Below, piece after piece: positions 12,547 to 21,828 of a stretch of DNA of 64,000 bases. The stretch comes from Gammaproteobacteria bacterium. GTDB taxonomy: Bacteria > Pseudomonadota > Gammaproteobacteria > Steroidobacterales > Woeseiaceae. The position numbers and the translations under genes are program-made. The notes below the pieces were generated by a model. The model was not told where the DNA came from. It saw nothing but the letters and a program-made list of their open reading frames with translations, and did no database searches. The DNA is taken from the NCBI GenBank assembly GCA_029884455.1, contig JAOUHU010000009.1, positions 17,498 to 81,497 on the forward strand. Reading direction: 5' to 3'. Position 1 is the first letter of the stretch. Each line of letters starts with the position of its first letter.

Positions 12547-15500
12547 GTGCTTAACGGACCTCAGAAGTCCAACGGGCGACGGGCCACCCGCAAGGGTGGC
12601 CCTCGCTACGTTCTGGCGCGGCGATTTGTCGCGTGTCTCGGGGCCTTGCTGGTCACCGGGATTGCGTTCGCCAGTCCACCGGGGGCAGTCATTTCAAACC
12701 AGGCAGAGCTCGCTTATCAGCCGACGCCCGGGGTGAGCGTCACGGTCACCAGCAATGCGGTAACTGTCACCACGGCGGTCGTGCGAGCACCGTCGAGTGT
12801 GGAATTCACGCGAGTGCTCGGCGCGGGCACCGGCAGCTACCAGGAAACGGTTGGGCCCGCGGCCTGCGAGCAGGGTGGGAGTTTCGTCTTGCTGGCCGAT
12901 CCGGTGCTTATCGGTGGTGTTCTGATCGACCCGACGCAGCTGCACGAGGTCAGTGCCGCGGCCGCCTACACGTTGGCTGAGTCGGCCTTCATGCGCCTGG
13001 CGGATGCAGACCAGAACCTGGACTTCCAGTTAATTGACTACGCCGTGGTCACCGTCAGCAATACGACCAGCGGCGATACCGAAACCATTCGCCTCAGCGA
13101 AACCGGTCCCAACACCGGAGTATTCGCAGGATTTGTACCCCTGGCTGGCGGTACTGCAAGCAGCGGCGACTGCGCGCTGCAGGGCCAGTCCGGTTCGTCG
13201 ATCGTGGTGCAATACGTCGACCCGGCCGATGGCGGGGATACTGCCAGCGATACGGCCTTGCTCGATCCGGTGCAGCGAGTTTTCGAATCCGTGTCAGGCA
13301 CTGCAATCAGCAATGCCAGCATTGAACTGGTCTATGCCAGCAGCGGATTGCCCGCGATTGTCTACGGCAATGATGGCGTAAGCCAGTTTCCGTCAGTTAT
13401 CAGCAGCGGTGGCACCGTGATGGACAGTGCAGGAACGTCGTACACGTTTGGTCCGGGTGAGTACCGCTTTCCGGTTGTTCCCGATGGCGACTATCGACTA
13501 CTGGTGACGCCGCCGCCCGAATACACCGCACCATCCCTTGTATCGATCAGCGACCTGCAAAATCTGCCCGGGGCGCCTTACGCGCTGCAGCCGGGATCTT
13601 TTGGCAACGCCTTCAGCAAGTCAGGCGGCATTACATTTTCGCTCGACATTCCCGTCGATCCGCGCGAATCCGCGTTGTTCCTGCAGAAGGCAACGACGAC
13701 CACCGTCGCAGCGCCAGGTGATTTCGTGCGCTACGAGTTACAGCTTGAAAACAGTTCCACGGCCGGAACGTTCAGCGACGTGCAGATCGTCGACCAACTG
13801 CCACCGGGCGTGCGATATGTTGCGGATTCAACCCGCATTGATGCACAGGCTGCACCCGACCCGGTACTGGGTGCGGATCTGCGCACGCTCGAATTCCGCA
13901 TCGCGACTCTGGCTGTCGGGCAGCGTGTAACGATCACCTACGTGGTCGAAATTATCGGTGGCGAGCGCAACCAGGACCTGGTTAATCGTGCCACCGCCAC
14001 GACCAGCGCCGGGCTGGTCTCCAACGAGGCGAGCGCCACAATTCGCCTCACCGAGGACCTGTTCCGGAGCACTGGCACGATCATCGGCCGTGTACTGGAA
14101 GCGGGCTGCAGCCAGCAAACATTTTCCGAAGAACAGGGCGTAGCCAATATACGCGTTTACCTCGAGGATGGACGCTATGCCGTCAGCGATGCGGGAGGCC
14201 GCTTCCATTTCGAAGGCTTGGAGCCTGGAACCCACGTTGCACAACTCGATACCTTCACGGTACCCGAATACTTTGATGTCATCGGCTGTGACGATGCGCC
14301 GGCCTTCGCCGGCCGCGCCGATTCCCAGTTCGTCAAGCTTGCTCCGGGCAGCCTGCTGCGCGCCGATTTCTACCTGCGACGCAAACCACGGCCCGAAGGG
14401 CGCATTGACCTCGAATTGCAGAGTTCCGGGACCGACAGTGCGGAACAGGTCGCCTACGAATTGACGCTGCGCGGCAAAGGCAACGTGGCGGTCGACAATA
14501 TCAGGCTGATGTTCCTGCTGCCGGACGGAGTGCACTACCTGCCGGGCACGATGCGTATCGGCGATGCGCATGCCGGCGATCCGGTGATTCAGGACAGCAT
14601 GCTGTCGATGCCGATTGCAGATCAGTTCGGCGACTGGCTGAGCACCGTCCGGTTTGTCGCCGCGATCGATGCTGATGTCACCGGCGAACATTCGACCAAA
14701 GCGCTGGCAAGATTCGATTCGCCGATTGCGGCAGATCAGCAGACGCCGGTCGCTGAAACAAAGATGGTTCGGGATGCCGCGGTGAGCAAGAATGAAGGCT
14801 ACGTTCTGGACCTGAAGTTCGACGTTCTGTCGGCGAGCCTCTCCGCCGAGGACGAACTCAAGCTTGACCTGCTGATCGAGGACTGGCAGGGCGTCAGTGA
14901 CATTCGTATTGTCGCCACCGGGCATAGCGACAGCGCCAGGATCAGTGCACGAAACCAGCACCTGTTCGAAAACAATTACGTATTGTCAGAGGCGCGTGCC
15001 ATGGCCGCGGCATTCTATGTCGCAGATGCGTTGCAGGTGCCCAGGGAAAATATCCAGGTGACCGGTCGTGGTGCTGACGAGCCGGTAGTCAGTAACGACA
15101 CCGCCGCCGGTCGCCAGGCTAACCGGCGCGTGGAAATGGTGCTGTCGGGTTCGCGCCGCAGCAAACCGTCGTTCCTGCAGGTGACCCAGGAATCCAGCGG
15201 TACCATGGTGACGCCGACGCTGGGGGCGATTCCTGGTGAGGAGACAGAGCGTAATCGCGCCAGGTCCGATGACGAACTGGATGCCGGAATGCCGGCGTCG
15301 CAAGTTGAGCCGGGTATCGAAACATTGCAGCCGGGCGTCGCATTGCTGCTGCCGCAGAGAGGTTTCCAGCCGGCTTTGCCGGTGACCAAGGTATCGGTGC
15401 AGCATGAGCCGACCCAGAGCATCAAGATCTATCTCAATGACAGCCCGGTGAGCGAGCTGAACTTTGATACTACGGCAGTGAATGCTGCGAAAACCGTCGC

Positions 15501-18408
15501 CGTTTCCCGTTGGAAGGGTGTTGATCTCAAGGACGGCGACAACCAGATCCGTGTCATTGTTTCCAATGCCGATGGCAGCCGCGCTGCTGCCTTTACACGC
15601 AGTGTGTACTATTCCGGAGCACCGATCCGCGGTGAGTTTGTCGCCGGCCGGTCGAGCCTGGTCGCCGATGGCAAAACGCAGCCTGTTGTTGCTGTGCGCA
15701 TGTTTGATCGCGCCGGCAAACCATCGCGTACCGGCACCATCGGTACTTATCGCGTCGATGCCCCGTATCGGTCGGCATGGGACGTGGACAACGAACGCAA
15801 GAACAAGCTGGTCAGCATTGGTCCGCGCGAACCGAGTTATCGTGTCGGTGCTGACGGCATCGTGCTGATTGAACTCGAGCCAAGCACGCAGTCGGGCGAG
15901 GTAGTACTCAACTTCAAATTTGACCATGAACGCGAACAGCAGCTACGCGTGTGGCTGAAGCCCGCCGATCGCGAGTGGATCCTGGTCGGTTTCGCGGAAG
16001 GCACGGCGGCCTACGACACCTTGTCGGACAACCTGTCAGCTGCCTTGGCCGCAGGTCATGAGGAAGGTTACGTCGACGAGGGGCGGGTAGCATTCTTTGC
16101 CAAGGGCAGCATCAAGGGCAAATACCTGATGACTATTGCCTACGATTCAGACCGCGAACGCAGCGAGACGCGCAACAGTTTTGACACGGTGGTCGATCCG
16201 AACGCCAATTACCCGTTGTATGCGGACACCAGCGAACAGCGCTTCGAGGCGCCAAGCCAACGAAAGCTCTACGTCAAGCTCGAGCGCAGCCAGTTCTATG
16301 CATTGTTCGGTGATTACGATACCGGCTTGTCGGTTACCGATCTGGCGCGCTACGAGCGGCGCTTCAATGGTTTCAAGAGTGAATACCGTGGTGACAACAT
16401 CGGCTATACCGCGTTTGCTGCAGAAAGTAACCAGGGTTTTCATCGGGACGAGATTCGCGGCGATGGAACCTCAGGCCTGTACCGCCTGAGTGTTGCGCCG
16501 ATCATCGCCAACAGCGACAAGGTACGCCTCGAAGTACGCGACCGTTTTGACTCTGGCCAGGTGATCAGTACTACCAATCTGCATCGCTTCCTGGACTACA
16601 ACCTTGATGCGCAGAACGGCAGCCTGTACTTCAAACGACCGGTGCCAAGCCGTGACCAGGATTTCAATCCGGTCTATATAATCGTCGAGTACGAGTCGGC
16701 ATCCGACGCGGATCAAGACATTGTGGCCGGCGGTCGAGTATCGATCGGCAATGCCGTACGAACACTGGAAGCAGGTGTGACCTACGTCAGTGACGACACT
16801 GCTGGTGCCGAGGCGGACCTGAGCGGCGTCGATCTGCGCTGGCAGGTTAATCCGCAGGCGGAATTCAAAGCCGAACTGGCAAGTACCAGCTCGATCGTCG
16901 CGGGTGTGCCGCAAGACGGCACGGCGAAATCGCTCGAACTCGAGTACAACGGCGAGAAAGCGGACGTGCGCGCCTTTGTCCGCGAAGTCGAAAACGGTTT
17001 TGGACTCGGCTATCAATCGGCCGCTGACCGTGGATTCCGCCGGCTCGGCGTCGAGGCGCGCGGCAAATTCAGCGAGCAATGGGCAGTCGAGGGCGAGGCG
17101 GGCTGGCAACAGAATCTGGAAACTGAAGACATTCGCGTACTTGCTATCGGGCGCGTGCGCTACGAACGCGACTCATTTAGTACCACGCTGGGCCTTACGC
17201 ATGCTGAAGACGAGTTTGAAGACGGCGAGACGCGATTGAGCGACATTGCCGAACTTGGCGTGGCGCAGCGCATGTTCGACGATCGATTGACGCTTCGTGC
17301 CAGCGGCAGCTCGGCGATTTCCGGGGATGCCGAAAATACTGATTATCCAACGAGTTTCGTGCTGGGTGCGGATTACAAGCTGCTAAAGGATGTATCGCTG
17401 GTAGGCGAGTACGAAGATGCCAGTGGTGTTGGTCTGGACGCGACCATGACGCGAATTGGCATTCAGGCGACGCCGTGGAACCGCACGCAAGTGAATACGT
17501 TTGTTACCAACGAGGTGACCGAATTCGGGCCGCGCCTGTTTTCCAATGTCGGCCTGGTGCAGGGATTCCAGCTCAACGAACGCTGGTCGCTGGACTTTGG
17601 CGTTGACCAGAGCAATACCTTGCGAGATGCCGATGCCCGCCAGTTCGACCCGGATCGCGAGCTGGCCACGGGATCGAACCAGGAGGACTTCCTGGCAGCT
17701 TATGTCGGTGCCATGTACAGCGCCGGGATGTGGAGCGCGAATTCGCGCTTCGAGCACCGCAATTCCGATCGAGAAGAGCGCAATACCTTGCTGGCAGGAT
17801 GGTATCGCGAGCCGGTCGCCGGTCATGGCATGTCAGCGGGCATGACCCTGCTGCAAAACGATACCATTGGCGGTGACGATATGACCTCAGTGGCGTTAAA
17901 GGGAGGCTGGGCCTATCGCAAGTCGGACAAGCGCTGGTCCTTCCTGAATCGCACCGACCTGATCTTCACTGATGCAACCCAGGGCGGCCAACAGTTGTTG
18001 TCCTGGCGCCTGATAAATAATTTCAATGCCAATCGGCGCCTCGGCGCCGCGGCCCAACTGTCGTTGCAATATGCATTCAAGTTTGTGCGCAGTGAATTCG
18101 ACGGCGATGGCTACTCGGGGTTTACCGACCTGATCGGGGTCGATTGGCGCCGCAGCCTCAGCCAACGCTGGGATTTCGGCGTCAATTCCAGTATTTACCA
18201 TGCCTACCAGTCGGGCGTTTTCGACTATGGTGCCGGCATGGATGTCGGCTTCCGCTTGCTGGACAATATGTGGCTTAGTGCGGGATACAATGTCAGCGGT
18301 TTTTACGATGCCGATTTTACCCAGGCACGTTACACGGCACAGGGACCGTTCCTGCGATTCTCAGTCAAGGCCGACCAGCACTTTCTGCAGAAAGTAACCG
18401 CCAGATAG
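12547..18408 (+). CDS. Giant 1953-aa outer-membrane protein: DUF11 repeats, SdrD-B-like domain, internal OmpA-like domain, C-terminal probable beta-barrel
   Basis: VISNQAELAYQPTPG N-term; GDFVRYELQLENSSTAGTFSDVQIVDQLPPGVRY (DUF11); GVANIRVYLEDGRYAVSDAGGRFHFEGLEPGTH (SdrD-B-like); VLSEARAMAAAFYVADALQVPRENIQVTGRGADEPVVSNDTAAGRQANRRVE (OmpA-like); last ~600 aa rich in alternating amphipathic strands. Confidence 0.8.
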   Translation: MLNGPQKSNGRRATRKGGPRYVLARRFVACLGALLVTGIAFASPPGAVISNQAELAYQPTPGVSVTVTSNAVTVTTAVVRAPSSVEFTRVLGAGTGSYQETVGPAACEQGGSFVLLADPVLIGGVLIDPTQLHEVSAAAAYTLAESAFMRLADADQNLDFQLIDYAVVTVSNTTSGDTETIRLSETGPNTGVFAGFVPLAGGTASSGDCALQGQSGSSIVVQYVDPADGGDTASDTALLDPVQRVFESVSGTAISNASIELVYASSGLPAIVYGNDGVSQFPSVISSGGTVMDSAGTSYTFGPGEYRFPVVPDGDYRLLVTPPPEYTAPSLVSISDLQNLPGAPYALQPGSFGNAFSKSGGITFSLDIPVDPRESALFLQKATTTTVAAPGDFVRYELQLENSSTAGTFSDVQIVDQLPPGVRYVADSTRIDAQAAPDPVLGADLRTLEFRIATLAVGQRVTITYVVEIIGGERNQDLVNRATATTSAGLVSNEASATIRLTEDLFRSTGTIIGRVLEAGCSQQTFSEEQGVANIRVYLEDGRYAVSDAGGRFHFEGLEPGTHVAQLDTFTVPEYFDVIGCDDAPAFAGRADSQFVKLAPGSLLRADFYLRRKPRPEGRIDLELQSSGTDSAEQVAYELTLRGKGNVAVDNIRLMFLLPDGVHYLPGTMRIGDAHAGDPVIQDSMLSMPIADQFGDWLSTVRFVAAIDADVTGEHSTKALARFDSPIAADQQTPVAETKMVRDAAVSKNEGYVLDLKFDVLSASLSAEDELKLDLLIEDWQGVSDIRIVATGHSDSARISARNQHLFENNYVLSEARAMAAAFYVADALQVPRENIQVTGRGADEPVVSNDTAAGRQANRRVEMVLSGSRRSKPSFLQVTQESSGTMVTPTLGAIPGEETERNRARSDDELDAGMPASQVEPGIETLQPGVALLLPQRGFQPALPVTKVSVQHEPTQSIKIYLNDSPVSELNFDTTAVNAAKTVAVSRWKGVDLKDGDNQIRVIVSNADGSRAAAFTRSVYYSGAPIRGEFVAGRSSLVADGKTQPVVAVRMFDRAGKPSRTGTIGTYRVDAPYRSAWDVDNERKNKLVSIGPREPSYRVGADGIVLIELEPSTQSGEVVLNFKFDHEREQQLRVWLKPADREWILVGFAEGTAAYDTLSDNLSAALAAGHEEGYVDEGRVAFFAKGSIKGKYLMTIAYDSDRERSETRNSFDTVVDPNANYPLYADTSEQRFEAPSQRKLYVKLERSQFYALFGDYDTGLSVTDLARYERRFNGFKSEYRGDNIGYTAFAAESNQGFHRDEIRGDGTSGLYRLSVAPIIANSDKVRLEVRDRFDSGQVISTTNLHRFLDYNLDAQNGSLYFKRPVPSRDQDFNPVYIIVEYESASDADQDIVAGGRVSIGNAVRTLEAGVTYVSDDTAGAEADLSGVDLRWQVNPQAEFKAELASTSSIVAGVPQDGTAKSLELEYNGEKADVRAFVREVENGFGLGYQSAADRGFRRLGVEARGKFSEQWAVEGEAGWQQNLETEDIRVLAIGRVRYERDSFSTTLGLTHAEDEFEDGETRLSDIAELGVAQRMFDDRLTLRASGSSAISGDAENTDYPTSFVLGADYKLLKDVSLVGEYEDASGVGLDATMTRIGIQATPWNRTQVNTFVTNEVTEFGPRLFSNVGLVQGFQLNERWSLDFGVDQSNTLRDADARQFDPDRELATGSNQEDFLAAYVGAMYSAGMWSANSRFEHRNSDREERNTLLAGWYREPVAGHGMSAGMTLLQNDTIGGDDMTSVALKGGWAYRKSDKRWSFLNRTDLIFTDATQGGQQLLSWRLINNFNANRRLGAAAQLSLQYAFKFVRSEFDGDGYSGFTDLIGVDWRRSLSQRWDFGVNSSIYHAYQSGVFDYGAGMDVGFRLLDNMWLSAGYNVSGFYDADFTQARYTAQGPFLRFSVKADQHFLQKVTAR
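12581..12602 (+). promoter_or_regulatory. Perfect 9-bp hairpin with GCAA tetraloop at the start of the giant surface gene
   Basis: GGGCCACCC-GCAA-GGGTGGCCC read directly; no following U-tract. Confidence 0.5.
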
Positions 18409-18446
18409 CCCTGCGATTTCTGGTTTAAACGTGTACTCTCGGCGGC

Positions 18447-20366
18447 GTGATCTCGCTCGCTGATTTTTTTTCCATCGATAGTCCGTTGCAACAATTGCTG
18501 CCGGGGTTCCAGCTGCGCGCCGGGCAGGCCTGGATGGCCGAAGCAGTCGCCGATACCATTGCCAGCGGCAGCAAACTGGTGGTCGAAGCCGGCACCGGTA
18601 CCGGCAAGACTTTCGCTTACCTGCTGCCGGCCTTGCAGAGCGGCAAGAAAACCATCATCTCGACCGGCACCAAGGCCTTGCAGGACCAGTTGTATCATCG
18701 CGATTTGCCGCTGGTCGGCAAGGCGATCGGGCGGCCCGTCAGCACGGCGCTGCTCAAAGGCCGTGCCAACTACCTGTGCCTGCATCGACTCGACCAGCTT
18801 GCGGAGGTTGGCAGCACGCTGCGCGACGATCTGCGCGAGATTCGCGAATGGCGTTATCGAACCCGCAGCGGTGATCGCGCTGAACTCAGCGAGGTTGCAG
18901 AGGACTCCGGCGTCTGGCCGCTGGTGACTTCGACGGTTGACAACTGCCTTGGCCAGAAATGCCCGGAGTACGCCAATTGCCATGTTGTGAAAGCACGTCG
19001 CGCTGCCCAGGAGGCCGATCTGGTCATCGTCAATCATCACCTCTTGCTTGCCGATCTCGCCATGAAGGAACACGGTTTCGTCGAGTTTCTGCCAGGTGCA
19101 GAGGCATTCATCCTCGATGAGGCACACCAGATTCCGGATCTTGCGGTGCAGTTTTTTGGTGTCAGCCTGGGCAGCCGCGAGCTGGAACGCATAGTCGAGG
19201 AAATTCGTGCTGCGACGCTGCCGTTCCAGCAGACCGAGCTGCAGCGCCGCATTGACAAGTTGCAGCTAAGTATCCAGTCGCTGCGCGCGCACGCACCGCG
19301 CCAGGAGGGCAAGCACCAGCTGGCCGAAGTGCTGCCGGACATTCGCGACGACTTGCAGGCACTGCAATTGGCACTGGGCGACATGCAACGGGCGCTTGCA
19401 GAGTTCGCGGATTCTGGTGTCGATTTGCAGCAATTGCATGTACAGGTCATGACAGCGCTCGAGCGCCTGGCATTGCTGGTAAATGATGAAACGTGGGATG
19501 GACTGCGCTGGCTGGAAGTCAATCCGCGCTCATTGCGGCTGCACCTGACGCCCCTCGATGTCTCGGCGACACTGCACGGCATGTTCAACAATCCGGGCCA
19601 GGCCTGGATATTCACTTCGGCAACGCTGGCCGTCGCCGATGATTTTTCGCACTTCCTCGCGCGCGCGGGTCTTGTCGGGGTCACCGCGCTGTCATTCCCG
19701 AGTCCATATGAGGTACACGAGAATGGGTTGGTGTATCTGCCGCACCATCTTCCGGAACCGTCAAACGCATTGCATACCGCCGCCATGCTTGAGTCGGTGG
19801 TTCCGTTACTGGACCTGACCAGTGGCGGCGTGTTCTGCCTGTTTACCAGCCACCGTGCCTTGAACAATGCCCGGCAGTGGTTCAAGACTCACAAAAAGGT
19901 CCTGGCTGGCCGCAAGCTGCTGGTGCAGGGCAGTGTGCCGCGCGATGATCTGTTGCGACGTTTCCGTGACGCAGGAAATGCGGTACTGCTTGGCACCGGC
20001 AGCTTTTGGGAAGGGGTCGATGTGCGCGGCCAGGCGCTGACGATTGTGGCGATCGATAAGTTGCCGTTTGCATCGCCCGCGGATCCGTTGCTGCTGGCGC
20101 GGCTTGAATACATCCGGCGGCAGGGCGGTAACGGATTCACCGAACACCAACTGCCACAGGCGGTGCTGGCGATGAAGCAGGGCGCAGGCCGATTGCTGCG
20201 TGACCAGGATGATTATGGCGTCATTGTGCTATGCGACCCGCGCATCATGAGCAAGAGCTATGGCGGGATGTTTCTCAACAGCCTGCAGCCGATGCCATGC
20301 ACCTCGTCGCTGGACGATGTTGCACGATTCTTCGCGCGGCACGAGAACCGGCGGGCCAGCGCATGA
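18447..20366 (+). CDS. DinG/YoaA-family ATP-dependent DNA helicase
   Basis: VEAGTGTGKTFAYLLPAL Walker A, ILDEAHQ, Fe-S cysteines (YLCLHR...NCLGQKCPEYANC), VLLGTGSFWEGVDVRG. Confidence 0.9.
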   Translation: MISLADFFSIDSPLQQLLPGFQLRAGQAWMAEAVADTIASGSKLVVEAGTGTGKTFAYLLPALQSGKKTIISTGTKALQDQLYHRDLPLVGKAIGRPVSTALLKGRANYLCLHRLDQLAEVGSTLRDDLREIREWRYRTRSGDRAELSEVAEDSGVWPLVTSTVDNCLGQKCPEYANCHVVKARRAAQEADLVIVNHHLLLADLAMKEHGFVEFLPGAEAFILDEAHQIPDLAVQFFGVSLGSRELERIVEEIRAATLPFQQTELQRRIDKLQLSIQSLRAHAPRQEGKHQLAEVLPDIRDDLQALQLALGDMQRALAEFADSGVDLQQLHVQVMTALERLALLVNDETWDGLRWLEVNPRSLRLHLTPLDVSATLHGMFNNPGQAWIFTSATLAVADDFSHFLARAGLVGVTALSFPSPYEVHENGLVYLPHHLPEPSNALHTAAMLESVVPLLDLTSGGVFCLFTSHRALNNARQWFKTHKKVLAGRKLLVQGSVPRDDLLRRFRDAGNAVLLGTGSFWEGVDVRGQALTIVAIDKLPFASPADPLLLARLEYIRRQGGNGFTEHQLPQAVLAMKQGAGRLLRDQDDYGVIVLCDPRIMSKSYGGMFLNSLQPMPCTSSLDDVARFFARHENRRASA

Positions 20367-21058
20367 AAATACTGGCGCTGGATACGTCATCGATTGCATG
20401 CAGCGTTGCGCTGCAGATCGGCGACCGCAAGGCTGCGCGACATACTGAGCACGAGCGCGAACACACGCGATTGCTGCTGCCGATGATTCGTGCGGTACTC
20501 GATGAATTGGCTGTTGAGCTCAAGGATCTTGATGCAATTGCGCTGGGTAATGGCCCGGGCTCGTTTATTGGCATGCGCATCGGCGCATCCGTAGCACAGG
20601 GCCTGGCGCATGCTGCGAACCTCCCGATTGTGCCGGTTTCATCATTGGCCGCCGTCGCGAGCGAGGTATTTGCCGAACAGCATGCTGCTGAAGTCGTCGT
20701 GACCCAGGACGCACACATGAATGAGGTGTATCTCGGTTATTTTTCGCGGGATGCGGCCGGCCTGCCGCTGGCACTGATAACAGAGCGACTGCACCGGCAC
20801 GAGGCAATTGCAGAGCTTGCCGCGGCGCGCAGCGGCGCGCGCCTCGCGGCCGGCGCTGGCTGGGCCTGCTATCCGGCACTGCTGGCGGCAAACCGCCAGT
20901 ATTTCGATGGCACCAGCAAGGTGTTGTACCCGAGTGCCACCGCGGTGTTGCGCATCGCTGTGCAGGCCCTGGCTAACGGTGCTGGCATTGCACCGACTGA
21001 GGTGGTTCCTGCCTATTTGCGGCATGTTGTGGCGGCAGTGCCGGCGGGGAGTTCGTAA
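20363..21058 (+). CDS. tsaB: tRNA threonylcarbamoyladenosine biosynthesis protein TsaB
   Basis: MKILALDTSSIACSVAL, ALGNGPGSFIGMRIGASVAQGLA; ATG overlaps helicase stop. Confidence 0.93.
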   Translation: MKILALDTSSIACSVALQIGDRKAARHTEHEREHTRLLLPMIRAVLDELAVELKDLDAIALGNGPGSFIGMRIGASVAQGLAHAANLPIVPVSSLAAVASEVFAEQHAAEVVVTQDAHMNEVYLGYFSRDAAGLPLALITERLHRHEAIAELAAARSGARLAAGAGWACYPALLAANRQYFDGTSKVLYPSATAVLRIAVQALANGAGIAPTEVVPAYLRHVVAAVPAGSS

Positions 21059-21126
21059 CAGATCTGTAATATAGTGCTGCTGTAATGTTCGGGCCGCGCG
21101 CCATGGCGCGCTTTCAAGAACCGAAG

Positions 21127-21822
21127 ATGACTGCGACCAAGATACTGATTGTTGAAGACGAAGCGCCGATTCGAGAGATGATTGCCTTTCACCTCGGGCG
21201 AGCCGGTTTTGTCGCAATCGAGGCTGCAAATTGTCGGGATGCGCGTGAACTGCTGGCGAATGAGCGACCTGACCTGGCGCTGGTGGACTGGATGCTGCCG
21301 GACATGAGCGGCCTGGAGCTTACCCGGATGCTGAAACGGGATCGGGCGAATGATGACCTGGCGATCATCATGCTGACAGCGCGTGCCGACGAGTACGACA
21401 AGGTCGCTGGCCTGGAGGGTGGTGCCGACGATTACATCACCAAGCCATTCTCGCCGCGTGAGCTGGTTGCAAGAATCCAGGCGGTGCTGCGACGAGCCGG
21501 CCATATTGACGACGAGCCGCTGGTCGCGGGTGATTTGCACCTCGATGCCGCCGGACATCGGGTGAGTGTCAATGGCAAGGAAATTCGGCTCGGACCCACA
21601 GAGTATCGGTTGCTGCATTTTCTTATGACCCACCCGGACCGGGTTTTCAGCCGGGCGCAGTTGCTGGACCGCGTCTGGGGCGCCAACGTCTATATAGAAG
21701 AGCGTACCGTCGATGTGCACGTGCGCCGTCTGCGCAAGGCACTCGCGGCCGGGGCGGGCGCGCAATACATTCAGACCGTGCGCGGCGCCGGCTATCGATT
21801 TTCGGCCAAAGACAAGAGCTGA
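21127..21822 (+). CDS. phoB: Phosphate regulon response regulator
   Basis: KILIVEDEAPIREMI...LVDWMLPDMSG...KPFSPRELVARIQAVLRR with winged-helix C-terminus; followed by PhoR. Confidence 0.93.
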   Translation: MTATKILIVEDEAPIREMIAFHLGRAGFVAIEAANCRDARELLANERPDLALVDWMLPDMSGLELTRMLKRDRANDDLAIIMLTARADEYDKVAGLEGGADDYITKPFSPRELVARIQAVLRRAGHIDDEPLVAGDLHLDAAGHRVSVNGKEIRLGPTEYRLLHFLMTHPDRVFSRAQLLDRVWGANVYIEERTVDVHVRRLRKALAAGAGAQYIQTVRGAGYRFSAKDKS

Positions 21823-21828
21823 CCGCGT

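Noticed and set aside
13828-15927. Long reverse ORFs (377 and 313 aa) inside the giant surface gene
   Set aside because: The 1953-aa plus-strand frame is continuous with coherent domains; reverse frames lack motifs.
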